Notes under the pieces: model-generated | Seen by the model: only the letters and a program-made list of their open reading frames with translations | Told to the model about the DNA's origin: nothing | The model's database searches: none | Shown: positions 44,246 to 55,570 of the stretch, in pieces | Numbering within the stretch: position 1 is the stretch's first letter | Layout of the letters: each line of letters starts with the position of its first letter | From: Congeria kusceri | Taxonomy: Eukaryota > Mollusca > Bivalvia > Myida > Dreissenidae | Assembly: GCA_027627225.1 (NCBI GenBank) | Contig: CM051026.1 | Coordinates: 7,142,915-7,206,914, forward strand | Length of the DNA: 64,000 bases | Direction: 5' to 3' | Position numbers and translations under genes: made by a program

Positions 44246-44653
44246 TGGGCATAAAATTATGTAATTAACAAATAAACTTGCAAATGCACAAGTTACAAAA
44301 GCTGAATTTTACTCATTATTTATTATTACATGAATAAAAACCTATTCAATTCTTCAATCAAATACAGATTCTGTTTAGTAAATGTCTTATTTCCCTAAAG
44401 ATCTGCTATGAAAAATTGAATGTGTTTAGTTGGAGAATAATTTCCCTATTTATTTTTATTAAGCTTTTAATTCAATTCCATTTTACATAAAATTGACAAA
44501 ATGCAGTGAATGTAAAATAATCTTGTGGTACATTGCACTATATTCATATTTGCCTCTTAATAAACCAACATACAAAGCAATATTTTGTAATGAACATACA
44601 ATCAACTGATACATTTTGCAGTCAAATAAATAAACGTTCAGAACAGTTTACAA
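44246..44653. other. AT-rich, possible 3' UTR of the minus-strand gene
   Basis: Lies downstream of the minus-strand terminal exon candidate. TTTATT (AATAAA on the minus strand) occurs near 44,321 and 44,452. Otherwise featureless. Confidence 0.35.
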
Positions 44654-44776
44654 CTAACATATAATAAGAAAGTCAATCAATTGAGCTCTTTTGGCCTTCT
44701 CAAAGACAGTGCAATAATCCTTGACCCACTGTGGCCAGCTTGCCTCGACTGGAAGACGCTGCACGTTATAATGAGC
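44654..44776 (-). CDS. Terminal exon candidate, unknown minus-strand gene
   Basis: Read on the minus strand, acceptor TTCTGTTTTACAG opens a 41-codon frame, AHYNVQRLPVEASWPQWVKD, then YCTVFEKAKRAQLIDFLIIC and TAG. The Trp/aromatic pattern and helix-like end are convincingly protein-like, and codon usage is GC-richer than the surroundings. Phase 0. No family recognised. Likely the last exon of the gene whose other pieces are listed up to 54.2 kb. Confidence 0.5.
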   Translation of the reverse strand, partial: AHYNVQRLPVEASWPQWVKDYCTVFEKAKRAQLIDFLIIC

Positions 44777-45002
44777 CTGTAAAACAGAAACACAGACACA
44801 CTGAAGATGGAAGACCAACTACTCATGTGTGTGAACCAGGGTAACAAATAAAACTTTTAATGGAAAGATTTCTATCAAGAGTAAATATGGTAAACAAATC
44901 TACAAAATCATGATTTATCATGAAACAATAGCTGAAACATGTTCTGTTTTTAGTTAAAATTAACTTTGACTTTGGCTACAAAAAACGACATTCAGTCCTA
45001 AC

Positions 45003-45215
45003 CATTGTCTGGATATAATTACGAACAATTTTCCACAAGATTTGAATTTGCTTTCCACTCTGATCACCTCCTGGTACATTAACTGATAGTTTTCTTTTAT
45101 TAGAACAGTACTTGATGGCATAGAAATGCACAGTTTCCAATAGATGTTTTAAATAGACAAGATGCTTTTTTGATAAACACACATGCCCCTTGGTGCAGGA
45201 CAGCCATTTGAATTA
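45003..45215 (-). CDS. Exon candidate, minus-strand gene
   Basis: A frame open from about 45,212 reads through HLVYLKHLLETVHFYAIKYC, then a basic SNKRKLSVNVPGG segment and ILWKIVRNYIQTM, up to donor-like ATG/GTTAGG at 45,003. The acceptor is not clear. Helical, HEAT-like alternation of hydrophobic residues. Product unknown. Confidence 0.35.
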
Positions 45216-45536
45216 TTCTAAGTTTAAATTAGGTCAAGGTCAAAATGAGGTTGGGTGATATGTGTTGATAAGGAATGGTCATAAGCAAGAACTGTGTAAG
45301 CATCCAAGTGTTGTAGTAAGCAGTGTGAAACAGTAAAAACTAGTAAACATCTTATGGACAGAATCACTGAATCACGGATGGAGTAAAAGTTTTTGTACAA
45401 CCAAGAGGTTTCATTCCTTGATAGACAGGTTTCATACAGCTGGATCAGTAAGAGCTCTCGTGGGCCTGATCATTAATGAACTGGGAATGAGATATACAAT
45501 GAATGAACATTGTGTTCAGGTTAGCTTAAACTTAAC

Positions 45537-45761
45537 CAGAAACCATTGTTTGTTTGCGGTTATTCGAACCATAACCAAAAGGACCCTATTCATCTCCGAG
45601 CCTTCATATGAATCAATTAACAAGCTCACTAAATGGCAGAAAACAACAAAACACTGCATACCTCTGGCGTGGATTTCTGCGTCCAACGGGGGAATGTCTG
45701 AGATGGCGTTCGTCAAACGTCGATACTGCCCACGATTGTCACCAGCTGTTTTGGCACATAC
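45537..45761 (-). CDS. Exon candidate, 75 codons, minus-strand gene
   Basis: Acceptor CCTCTCTAG and donor TTTCTG/GTTAAG bound exactly 225 nt, phase 0 to phase 0. The frame reads VCAKTAGDNRGQYRRLTNAI, SDIPPLDAEIHARGMQCFVV, FCHLVSLLIDSYEGSEMNRV, LLVMVRITANKQWFL: alternating polar and hydrophobic helices without low complexity. This is the strongest single coding signal in 44-54 kb. No domain recognised; a helical-repeat protein is a guess. The antisense ORF at 45,418-45,765 is its shadow. Confidence 0.5.
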
Positions 45762-45974
45762 CTAGAGAGGCAGAATAACATAAAATAAAATAAAACAATC
45801 TTTAATAACACATCCTTATCTTGATAAAATCTGAGGTAAATATTATTTGCCTCATTTCTGTCAGGATTGGTTTTTATTCCACGGGGCTTGCATTACTTAA
45901 CCTATTGAAAAAACACAAAACGTATTCTTTATATATGAAGTTCCATAAGTTAAATTATAAACTGACATTGCTAC

Positions 45975-46099
45975 CTTTGGTGCCAACTTACAGTCGGGTT
46001 TTAGCTGTTTGGTGGCCTTTGAGGTTCATGTAGCAACAACTTCCAATTCAGTCTGAAAGCCTCCACCACCATCTTGTAATGATGTCAGTACATTTGCAC
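45975..46099 (-). pseudogene. Decayed copy of a triplicated exon (copy 1)
   Basis: Homologous, including borders, to 46,432-46,549. The HHYKMVVEAFRLN frame is present but is preceded by a TGA and later runs into stops, and the 3' half has diverged. Acceptor TATTTCAG and donor AAAG/GTAGCA remain. Confidence 0.45.
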
Positions 46100-46267
46100 C
46101 TGAAATAGAAGAGTTTCTTAAACTTACAAGTTAAAGTAATTGTTAAAGGAACTTGTTCATTCATTTTCTTATTTTTGAAAAATGCTAATTAGTATCTTAT
46201 CTGCAAAAAGTAAAACATCTGGAATAAACAAAACAAAATTATATTAAGGAAAAAGAAGTTAATTAAA

Positions 46268-46310
46268 ACATTTGTCTTCACCGGGACTCAAACCTGAGGC
46301 CACGGGGATC
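46268..46310 (-). repeat. tRNA-like B-box fragment, inverted partner of 47.73 kb
   Basis: On the minus strand it reads GGCCTCAGGTTTGAGTCCCG then GTGAAGACAAATG, closely matching 'ggcctgaagg...aggttcaagctctggtgaaggcaaatg' at 47,735-47,776 in the opposite orientation. Probably SINE remnants. Confidence 0.45.
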
Positions 46311-46431
46311 AAAACAGACAAAGTATGATAATGATATACACATGCATGTATATAACGTAATTAAAGATTTAAAAATAACACTGTTGTAAGAAATATCAAA
46401 GTTGCCTCTGGAAAAAAACATACATTGTTAC

Positions 46432-46549
46432 CTTCAATGGAAACTCTCAGTTGGTTCTGGTCTGTTTTGTGACCTTTGAGGGTCAACGACTTCCCATTCA
46501 GTCTGAATGCCTCCACCACCATCTTGTAGTGATGTCAGTGCAACTCTAC
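46432..46549 (-). CDS. Copy 2 of a triplicated exon, best preserved
   Basis: Acceptor CACTATTTCAG and donor TTGAAG/GTAACA. The frame HHYKMVVEAFRLNGKSLTLK, then GHKTDQNQLRVSIE is intact up to the donor, but a TGA two codons before HHYKM blocks reading from the acceptor, unless a downstream acceptor is used. An alternative frame (ALTSLQDGGGGIQTEWEVV) is open but stops before the donor. Related copies lie at 45,975 and 47,300. Confidence 0.4.
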
Positions 46550-47299
46550 CTGAAATAGTGGCATTATTGTTAAGCTTGTAAACCATTTTAATTGAATATT
46601 TGAACAAGCATCTATCATAAAACACATACAAATACTGACAACAATTATCACAAGCTACTTTAGGGTCAGAGTAATTTCAACCACAAGAGGCAGAATAATT
46701 TTAAAATCTGACACGAATCTGTAGATGAATATTGTTCCTTGATTTTTGTGTTTTACATCCATTAGATGACAGTCAGGAGGGGGGTTATTTCATGGTGCAG
46801 GTATTACTGAATCCATTTTTACAAGAAGTTTAAAGTCCCTTTACATTAGTATAATGTGAACTTGTTATAAAGGGAATCAGTTGAAACATAGTATACAAAT
46901 TTTCCATTTCTATACCTCTTAAACAACTCAACACATGTATTTTAATAAAATTTACTTAATTAGAAAGCAAAAGAAAATACTGACAAGAAAATATAGAACA
47001 GAGACTAGTTTGAAATGTAAAATGTCACCCTACAAAAACTATTGGTGACGTATTGCTGTTTTTCGTGGATAAATGACAGGAAATCCTGAAACTAAATACA
47101 CTGTTCTATAATGATGTAAACAGAATTATGCAAGATTTTAATTATATTTGACATAAAGTGCCTTTACTAACTTGTACTGTATACTGGTATGAGTCAAATT
47201 AGTAAACTGTATTGCAGAGCAGAACGCTGAAGCATAACAAACCATATAACCATATATATTTCTAGAAGAAATTCATGGCTCGCTATGAACAACACTAAC

Positions 47300-47417
47300 C
47301 ATGTCCCTTTCAAGACAAACTGTATTTGTTAACATGGGGCATAATGTCCCTGGTAACCATTCTGGTAGCAACATCTGTGTTCCCCTCCATCTTGTAGTGA
47401 TGCTGGAGCAACTGTCT
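47300..47417 (-). pseudogene. Diverged copy of a triplicated exon (copy 3)
   Basis: It begins after acceptor-like CATATTGCAG. The frame QLLQHHYKMEGNTDVATRMV is open here without the TGA seen in copies 1 and 2, but the downstream half differs and no donor is clear. The shared LLQHHYKM start supports common origin. Confidence 0.35.
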
Positions 47418-47831
47418 CTGCAATATGAGGGGTGCATTATTGTTTCAGCAGAAATAAAACTTTTACTGCATACATTTACATTTAAAAGAACCTATTCACA
47501 GATTGGTAAATTCACGATTTTTAGTGTTTTGTTTTTTTAACAGAATCCAAAAAAAAGTACATTGCACATAAAGAAGGGAAATAACACATCTCACACAGAA
47601 ATATATTGGAAATACATTGTAGATTAAATGAAATGGATAATGTATGAAACGCTTTTGTTGTTATTGTTTTTTTAAACAGATGTGTCAGTTACATAGCATT
47701 AAAAATACACTGTTATTTGTGTAAGTCTTACTGGCCTGAAGGTCGTAGGTTCAAGCTCTGGTGAAGGCAAATGTTTTTCTTTATTTGTTTTCTGTACTGG
47801 TATATAATTAAAAAATAATTTTTGATTTTAA
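47418..47831. other. AT-rich, intron-like, with a SINE fragment
   Basis: Holds the tRNA-like fragment at 47,730-47,776 (see 46,268). Nothing else is recognised. Confidence 0.4.
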
Positions 47832-47963
47832 GTTGTTTATCTGTAACTAAACAACGATTTTGAGTTCTGATGCATAGGAATTAAACCCAGAGGGCATTAT
47901 ACCGAGTTGTTTAATATAAGCGCATCAGAACAAAAAATGGTTGTTTATTTACAGATGAACAAC
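47832..47963. mobile_element. MITE copy 3, complete, about 132 bp
   Basis: Terminal inverted repeats of about 44 bp: left GTTGTTTATCTGTAACTAAA and GAGTTCTGATGC; the right reads the same on the reverse strand (GTTGTTCATCTGTAAATAAA, GTTCTGATGCGC). Each end carries a subterminal hairpin. Related partial copies lie at 14,317 and 15,279. Confidence 0.75.
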
Positions 47964-48197
47964 GATAAAGCAAAATTATTTCCATTGTAACATTATCTGA
48001 CAATTTGACAGTTTCTGAACCACTTTTTCGAGTTTATTTATTGGCTGTTTAACAATGGAAATTTTTCTCCTTTGTCTATAGAAAACTCAGCACGTGTCAT
48101 GTAAGAATATTTGTTTTTGGTTACTATCCCTATTGGGTAGTGAGAATTCTTCAAGATTATTTTTAATGAATGAGCACATGAAAGGGAACTAATACAT

Positions 48198-48500
48198 GCC
48201 GAATGAACACATTTGGGGCCTTATATAATAATTTGATGGTTTGGCGTAACCCTAGCCAAAACTTTAGAGGTGGGTAGGTAGGTTGGGTATTTGTATAATT
48301 GTTTAGACTGTTGGCACAAGCCAACAGGATTTAGTAGTTGTATTTGGAAAACTGGTCTTAAGGGAACTACGTCTTTACTCTGCATATAAATATATATTTA
48401 CTAATAAATGCCGAATGAACACTTTGGGGGCCGTCTTTAATAAATTGTTGGTTTGGCGTAACCCTACACAGTATTTTGGAGGTGGGTATTGATATATTAC
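48198..48500. repeat. Two related ~90-bp units
   Basis: 'gccgaatgaacac', 'ttggcgtaaccctag' and 'ggaggtgggta' recur at 48,198-48,290 and 48,408-48,490, about 210 bp apart. Dispersed-repeat fragments. Confidence 0.6.
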
Positions 48501-50408
48501 TGCCCTTTGCTTGCGGAGCAGCGAGGCTTCCTGTTATTGATGCTACTTTCTATGAATAGATGACAAGACATAAATCCGACTTAAACAGTAATAAACTATA
48601 ATAATAATCCAGTTAGTCCACATCTACAAGTGAATTAATGTTATGTTTATTCACATAGGTATGATAGCTTATCTGTTTGTGCTGTTTACTGGTTAACTGT
48701 GTCGGTATTACATCGTATTGCGTAAGTTAAACAGTGTATTGACTCAGAGTACATATAGCGGAACAATCGTAACCACTCGATAGATGATTGCTTTTGTTTT
48801 TGCAATAAACATAAGAATTGTGGACTAAACATTGTACTTCTAAAGAGTTTTGAATGTATTTTACTAATTTACCTTATTTTTAATTAAATCGGTATTTACT
48901 GAGCATAGCGCTTGTGATAAAAAGCACTGAACATTGATTCAAACTTATAAGATTCATTTACTATTTTTACCTGTTGTAGATTCACTTGTATGCATATAAC
49001 TCTGTCTGCTTTTTAAATAGTTTGCACAAAAACATGAATAACAAAAAAAAATTCATGAGAATGTTGTAGATAAATAGCACTGAATTAGACGTGCGCTAAA
49101 AAGTTTTAATTTGCAAAAGACAGAGGCCTTTGCTTTTAGTTTCTTTTCTCAACAACAGCCTTTCTATGCTGTCAGCGTTTTTATTATTTCCTTTCAATGT
49201 TGTAAATTGAATCTATATTTCACGCTTACTATGTGACAGTTGTACCTACGTACTTGCAATTCCATTTTTTTTTATTGATCTACAATTTATTAAAATTGAA
49301 AAACACTGATATATATTTCTCATATTTGTTATTAAAACAAGTTTTAACAAGAATATTTCAACATATTAAAGGCAATATAAAACTTATAATTTAAGTCAAA
49401 TACATCCGAAATATATGTATACTTTTAAGATGAATTCATGAGGCAATTGGTGGTTGTAAACAATGTTTGTTACTAGCATTATTCTGAAGAACATCCCTTA
49501 AAGAAGATTCATACATAGATATAAATCACTAAAAAATATTTACAAACATTAACTAAGGTAATTAACATCTGACACTCACTAAAAAATTGCTTAGAAAACA
49601 CTTCATGTAATAATATTCTACACAACCGCCATCAACGTTAATCTCCAAACAGAAGAGCATCAGAGGGCTAACTTAGACTATATTAAACAAAAAGGTTTTG
49701 AAATGATCAGAAGGGACACAAACACAATAACTTTTTTTTCACTTTATGCTTAATGAACTTTTTTGGGGGGTAGCAGCCATTTTCATGAGAAGGTACACCA
49801 AACAAACAATTTAATAAGGACGGCTTATAACTGATGAAATTTAAGATCACACGGACACAGGGTGTGCAGAAATCATGGGTAATTGGAAAATCTAATTATT
49901 TGAACCCCAAATTTTACCTGTCGCAACAAATCTGCTCATTTAGTACAGGAAGTGAAATTACCTCGGTTAACAGTTTGGGGGTTAAAATGGAGAGGTATTT
50001 TGCAGACATTTTTCAATAGACACATCGGATAATGTGTTTGGTTTGTTTAATGGTATTTATTTTTTATAATCAGATTCTAAACATTACAAGCCTATACCCT
50101 GACAGATTGTGTCCGAGACCCAAGAAACTGTGTTTTGCCACCTCACGCACCTGTTATAGTTGCTATCAACAAGCATCACATGCTCCCTTGAGGTCTTAAT
50201 GCTTGTTGTACATGGCTTAGTGGGGAGTCTCGAACATGACGTGTTCCCAGTAGTGGATCACCTGAACATTTTCAACTGAAATACAATGCTATGTAAATAG
50301 TGGCTTAAAGGGACTATGTCAACGAAAAGGGCCTCATGGGGTAATTTCTTTTAAAAATTTTAAATTAAGATATTAATACTGGCTTGTACTAATGGATAAA
50401 ATAAGGTA
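48501..50408. other. AT-rich, intron-like, nothing convincing
   Basis: No exon candidate or structured element beyond a weak inverted repeat (caagcat/atgcttg) near 50,167-50,207. Confidence 0.45.
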
Positions 50409-51057
50409 CAGTCGAAATGTGATATAATGAATCGCGATACTACGAAATGATGGGATACTACATACAAGGTTGCAGGTCCCGTCCGAATTTCTTATATATT
50501 TAACTAATAAAAGATGTGATACTACAAAATTGCGATCTAATGAAAGATGCGATACAGTGAATTGATTTTCTGTCCCATCGCTAAATTGTCATTCAAAATT
50601 AATGCGATACATGTACTACGAATAAGTTTGCAACTGAGACATTCACACCTTATCAAGAAAGTTTTCATACCTAACCCAAGTCGGTTCTTTTGTTTGACGG
50701 ATATCACTCACAATCAACGGCATTATAAACAAAGACCCAGTCATTTATACTTTAAACTAAATATCGCAATAGAGTGTACATGCGCGTTTGGATATGTGAA
50801 TCTTAACTAGCTGGTGTATTTGATTTTGGCCTGTATACATTCTGCATGGATATAATTTTTTTTAATGTTTAAATAACCTACGAAATAAAACACATTTAAG
50901 TGTTTAAATATATTTTAACTAATATTCATTATTATTAAAGTTGACGCTCACGAGTACACAATACTTAAATTTTCAAAAAATGCGATACAACGAAAAATGC
51001 AATACTACAAACAATTCCATATCTCCCTTGACTATTCGTAGTATCGCGTTTCGACTG
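50409..51057. mobile_element. pogo/Tigger-like MITE with TA duplication, 649 bp
   Basis: TA dinucleotides at 50,407 and 51,058 flank termini CAGTCGAAATGTGATA and (reverse strand) CAGTCGAAACGCGATACTAC. Subterminal motifs 'gcgatactac' and 'tgcgatac' recur throughout. The 87-codon ORF at 50,547-50,810 shows no transposase motif, so the element is non-autonomous. Confidence 0.7.
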
Positions 51058-52023
51058 TACATATAATGGGAAAAAGGTTTCCGCATTCTGAGATAAACAT
51101 CCATTGACAGTATAGATCGTGTTTTTTGGCCCTTTTCATATTTACATTTTATTATATCAGAATATCTTACAAAGCAGAACATTGCAGCTGGCTAAAGCGT
51201 TGTCTACTATCATTTCTTCAAACATTATTGCTGATCAGTTTTATCAAATATCTCATTATGTACTATATATTTTAATTACTTAATGTATATATTTTAGAAT
51301 AGGGTGTTTCTATCATCTAATATCATTTATAGTACAATAAGAAACCAATATTTCCTTGACATAATCCGTTTAAAGTTCAGTTCTATTAAAAATCAATTTG
51401 AATGCATGTAGCAGCTTTTTGTACACATTCTTGTGAAAAGATTATACTTTATAACACAATATTTCTGCGGTGCCAATTTTTGGCTTCAACAAGAAATAAT
51501 AATTAGCACAGCCCCATGATTATTTAGAAATCCTGACAGCAGCCTTGTGCAAAAAGATTTTCTTAAGTTTTTTTCAACTTGGTAGCCATGGTAACCAGAG
51601 AAATACATCAACTAAATTTGAAAACATCTAACTGCATGCCAACTTTAAAAACTTCCACCTAGCTGTTTTTGATGTTTTAAATAATAATTATGAAGATGGT
51701 AACCAGCAAAGGACTAATCACAACATCACCTCTTTAAATCTTTTTAGCATCTGATTGTTGATTAAAATGACAAAATCATACTCTTTAAAACAGCCCCAAA
51801 CATTGTTGTGCTCGCCACAACAAACAGAGTTGTGTTATTTACCCTGTAAATCATTTTCTGTTCTCCATTGTATTTTGATTTGAATAATACTTTCACTAGT
51901 CATAAAGCTATACTGAAGACACAGGAAGTGGGGCAAACTGACAGACACACAGACGGACAATGCAATCACTGTACATACCCAAAGTACCTTTACGAGCACA
52001 AATCAATCATGGCAGGCTGAAAA
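51058..52023. other. AT-rich with dispersed-repeat phrases
   Basis: 51,470-51,970 contains phrases typical of dispersed bivalve repeats ('cacagacggacaatgc'), without clear ends. No gene. Confidence 0.4.
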
Positions 52024-52111
52024 CTAATGGGGCTCTATACGGTTTCGTGGCTTTGGCCTCAGCCTGGTGAGTTCCGGGGATTTGAGGTCTTGCTCACATT
52101 TAAAACAACAC
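52024..52111 (-). CDS. Exon candidate, minus strand
   Basis: Acceptor GGTTTGTTTTCAG, then one frame CCFKCEQDLKSPELTRLRPK, PRNRIEPH and TAG. It is basic and Pro-rich with a CxxC-like pair near the start. Uncertain whether it belongs to the same gene as the 45-kb exons. Confidence 0.3.
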
Positions 52112-52747
52112 CTGAAAACAAACCATACATCATTTCACTATTGTTGTGGCTTCACAAAAATATAGGGAAAATAAACACAGTTTCATTATAATTTTAACAT
52201 GAATGATCAACCCATTTTAAGGTTCAAATTTCACCAGTTTTCGAGACCATTTCAGTGATTTTCAACATTAATTTACAACTTTCCTGTGAATATAAGCACC
52301 TCATACACACATGCCGTACTGCCTAACTTACCAAAAACTTGCTTGCAACTGAACAAAGTTGGCGTCAATTATTTAGATTTTCCAACAAATTCCTATTTTT
52401 GTACGCCCTTTTAAATATCCTGCCAAAATAGCGTTCAGAGCAAAGAACCCTCATGGACAAATTTAATTAGCAAGGTGGCTCAATACATACATGATAGGGT
52501 ACATTTTCGAATTCACTACTTCAGCCCTGATACATAAAACTGTCAAAATGCTGCTCAGTTTCAATGTATCCCTATTTATTAGAAGTTTCTCCCTTGCCAA
52601 TTCCAATTTTTGGCTAAAAATGTAAAGTGCCAAATTTTATCTTATCTTAATATTCAGCAGCCAACAACCAGCATGGTGGGCACATAACACTTGACACATT
52701 GCTAGTGAATATGTCGGTCAGGTTCTCAAATCCAAGCAGGAATGTAC

Positions 52748-52864
52748 CTGAAGGCTGCAATGAAGCTACATGAGATGACAATATCTTATAGATCAAAGGA
52801 CTGCACAATAAATGGGCATGAATAAATAATTCATCAGCATTTGCATTTATTGTTTGCACTAAAT
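52748..52864 (-). CDS. Exon candidate, 39 codons, minus strand
   Basis: Acceptor TCTCTTTTCCAG and donor CTTCAG/GTACAT bound 117 nt. The frame LVQTINANADELFIHAHLLC, then SPLIYKILSSHVASLQPS is helical and protein-like. It needs one base from the upstream exon, which none of the frames of the 53,351 candidate supplies cleanly, so an exon may be missing. Confidence 0.4.
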
Positions 52865-52924
52865 CTGGAAAAGAGAATGACAAACAACAATGACCATACC
52901 AAGTGACCTTGATAATTGCTCAGA

Positions 52925-53215
52925 TGAGCTAAATGTTAAATAATATAAACAAAAGGACCAGGTGCGCCTGTTGTTTTTCACCTGACTGTAAGCAGTGCCA
53001 TACTGACAATTTGTCTCTGTGAAACAACCCATCAGTTTCAGACAACGAGATTTTTTAGTTGTCATTAAATGGTAATTAGGCAATCTTCCTAGCCATTTCA
53101 GAGAAGATGTTTGAAGTAAATTGTTTATGACGACAGATGGACCAGGTACGCCCGACAGTGACAGACTACAATAGCTCACCTTTGTGAACTTTTGCTCAGG
53201 TGAGCTTACTAGAAC
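52925..53215. repeat. Dispersed bivalve repeat
   Basis: It ends in 'tttgctcaggtgagctt' and contains two related halves ('gaccaggtgcgcctg' / 'gaccaggtacgcccg'; 'tttcagacaacgagatt' / 'atttcagagaagat'). The 119-codon minus ORF here is a repeat artefact. Confidence 0.55.
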
Positions 53216-53350
53216 CAATGTTCTTCATAACAGCTAGTAGTCTGGTGAGATTTATGACTAAATTGTATCAAACTTTATTCTGTGCAGAACCTGATACATT
53301 ATAAATAGATAAATCTTTTGCATAGGTTTTCTAAAGATATTTAAATGTAC

Positions 53351-53446
53351 CTCACACTGCTGAACCTTCTGTCCAAACCCTGACAGCATTGCAATGGCAG
53401 GCCAAGAGTGAGGTCTGCTGCACTGGTTTGCTGGTAAGGACATGCA
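53351..53446 (-). CDS. Exon candidate, minus strand
   Basis: Acceptor TGTTATTCAG and donor TGTGAG/GTACAT bound 96 nt. Two frames are open: MSLPANQCSRPHSWPAIAML SGFGQKVQQCE (phase 0) and PYQQTSAADLTLGLPLQCCQ GLDRRFSSV (the phase that follows from 53,471). It cannot be decided which is used. Confidence 0.3.
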
Positions 53447-53470
53447 CTGAATAACACTTTTATGCAAAAC

Positions 53471-53557
53471 CTATTTGCCTGTGCTAATGAATACTGTTCT
53501 CGATTGTTGTTGTTGTTAGTTTGACAATAAGCCTCCCATAGGGTCTGTGCTATAAAC
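53471..53557 (-). CDS. Exon candidate, minus strand
   Basis: Acceptor TTTTTTATTACAG and donor-like AAATAG/GTTTTG bound 87 nt reading FIAQTLWEAYCQTNNNNNRE, then QYSLAQAN. The Asn run comes from an (AAC)n microsatellite. The same frame is open across the proposed intron into 53,351, so the splice may not exist. Confidence 0.3.
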
Positions 53558-53830
53558 CTGTAATAAAAAACAGGACAATATTGTGTTAAAATTAAGTACT
53601 TCAATAACTTACATTCAATATTCAACAACTATATTCAGTTATATTCAATAACAATAACTGACAAATCAACAAAATTTCTTTTTCATCGAATCACAATCTT
53701 TTTCTAATACTGTTAAGCTTATGAGAAAGGACACTTGAATAACTATGAAGTCATTTTTCAAAACTACCATATCATCTTTTAATTGAATCAATTTTCAACG
53801 CAAAAGATTTAAATGTAAAAGACGCACATT

Positions 53831-53871
53831 AATCATCATCATCATCATCATCACTATCATCATCATCATCT
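53831..53871. repeat. (ATC)n microsatellite
   Basis: About 13 ATC triplets with one CACTATC interruption. Confidence 0.9.
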
Positions 53872-53978
53872 TTAAATGTCTTGTCTTTGTATTGTTAATC
53901 ACTCTAATTGTGTGGAATGAAAGAACAATGTTACACGTTTACATCATTCTGAGTGCCAGCATCTGGTCCAGGGATCAC

Positions 53979-54156
53979 ATCCTGAAATTCCAGACCACCG
54001 CGTAGGCTGACCGGATGGTCGCTGGCCTGTGGTCACTCCGAAGGTACTGGTTGTGTTCCTCCAGGTGGCCTGACCAGCACAGCATCCAGGGACGGCATGG
54101 CATCAGAGTAGCAGGTGAGCGCCAGAAACAGGCTGGACATTTCATCACGATGATAA
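53979..54156 (-). CDS. Exon candidate, minus strand, GC-rich
   Basis: Acceptor TTATCTTCAG is followed by a frame MKCPACFWRSPATLMPCRPW, MLCWSGHLEEHNQYLRSDHR, PATIRSAYAVVWNFR open to a donor-like GTGATC. The second half is especially protein-like with GC-rich third positions. A competing frame (LFLALTCYSDAMPSLDAVLV) covers the first half. GC content is far above the flanks. Product unknown. Confidence 0.35.
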
Positions 54157-54633
54157 CTGAAGATAAGACATCATTGAACAAAAAGTATGTACAGTCGACA
54201 CCTTACCTCAAAGTTGCCCGGACCAGCACAAACATTTTTGAAACTGTTTTCATACATCATCTGTTGCTTCCAAACCTTCAGACTAAAGAGTATTTAAACA
54301 TGCAGACCATTTTGGGTGTCTTAGTGAAGACTTGTTTGGCTCAGTTAAAGATTTTCTTTGCAAAAATTATGGAAGTTTACATAACAAAAATACTATGTAT
54401 ATGATCAACATTATAACTCTGCTTTTGACTAGAACTGCTTACAGTATTTCTACCAATCTAATCTGCAATGATATTTTTCCATGCCCCTTGTGCTTATTAG
54501 AAGTGGTAGATTCAGGCAATTATTTTCAGACAGTTTTGAAGCCAAATTCCTTTGTTCTCCACTAGCCAGGTCATATTATCAATTAGCAGCTTGACGCGAC
54601 TTCGCTCAAAACACACAATTTAAGAAAGGAACA
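54157..54633. other. Intron-like or intergenic
   Basis: Plus-strand ORFs at 54,015-54,404 and 54,332-54,565 lack support. Nothing is recognised. Confidence 0.4.
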
Positions 54634-55570
54634 AGACTTGTCACAGGATGCCCCCAAAGCATATGTATGCCAGAGGAAGAAAACAATGCAAAAATGATGC
54701 CTCCTACAAGAATAGTTATGGTCCTTGCTCTATGCACTTCCTCTAAACATCCTCTATCATTATATGAAGTTTCATTTGAATCCCTTCAAAACTAATGGAA
54801 TAATGCTCCGCACAAGAAAATAAAACAAGAAGGCAAAGATGGCCCTAGGTCGCTCACCTGAGTTTAAAGCATCATAAATGCTTGTAACAAAAAGATTGTT
54901 TAAGATTTCAATATAGCCATGTAAGGAAAACTGTCCCGCCCCCCGGCTGCAATTATTTTTAAGAAATCAAAATAATTTCCAGGAATTTTGTAGACGTTCA
55001 CCCGAAGAACATGTATGTGAAATTATTTTGAAATTTAGCCAGTGGTTTCAGACAAGATTCTTTAAAGTTTTCAATTTAGCCATATATGGAAAACTGCACC
55101 GCCTCCTGACGACCATGTTTTTTAAAAATTAAAAATGATTTCAAGGAATTTGATAGGGGGTCTCCCAAGGAACATTTATGTGAAATTATTTTAAAATCCA
55201 GCCAGTTGTTTCAGACATGATGACTTTTTAAGTTTTCCAGTTTTTAAGCTTTTGTTTGCCATGACGGACGCCGGACACAGACTGACCATAATAGCTCAGG
55301 TGAGCCAAAAAAGGTCAATAACTCTGTAAATGTTGAAGAAATGTCCTCCGCACAAGAAGTTACTTCTTCACATAAAGAATAAAACAAATGTCAATAACTG
55401 CGTAATTATTCAAGAAAGAGTTGTGGTCTTTTTACTCTGCATTTCCTCTCATTGTCGTCTATCATTATACGAGTTTCATTTGACTCCCTTCATTACACAT
55501 GGAGATATGCTCCACACAAGAAAATTATACAAAGGGCATTAACTCTGTAAATACTGAAGAACGACCAGGT
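54634..55570 (-). repeat. CGTCCG-family repeat (minus) split by another element
   Basis: The outer parts (54,634-54,829 and 55,306-55,570) contain 'gcttcatttgaatcccttc', 'cctctaaacatcctctatc' and 'tccgcacaagaa', complementary to the 15.7-16.46 kb repeat. The middle (about 54,830-55,305) is a different element, beginning 'aagatggccctaggtcgctc' and ending 'agctcaggtgagcc', with TCACCTGAG/CTCAGGTGA inverted ends and two ~160-bp internal units. Confidence 0.65.

Noticed and set aside
53979..54156. KDZ/Zisupton transposase fragment suggested by CPAC
   Set aside because: Only the four-residue CPAC match is seen. No other KDZ motif follows.
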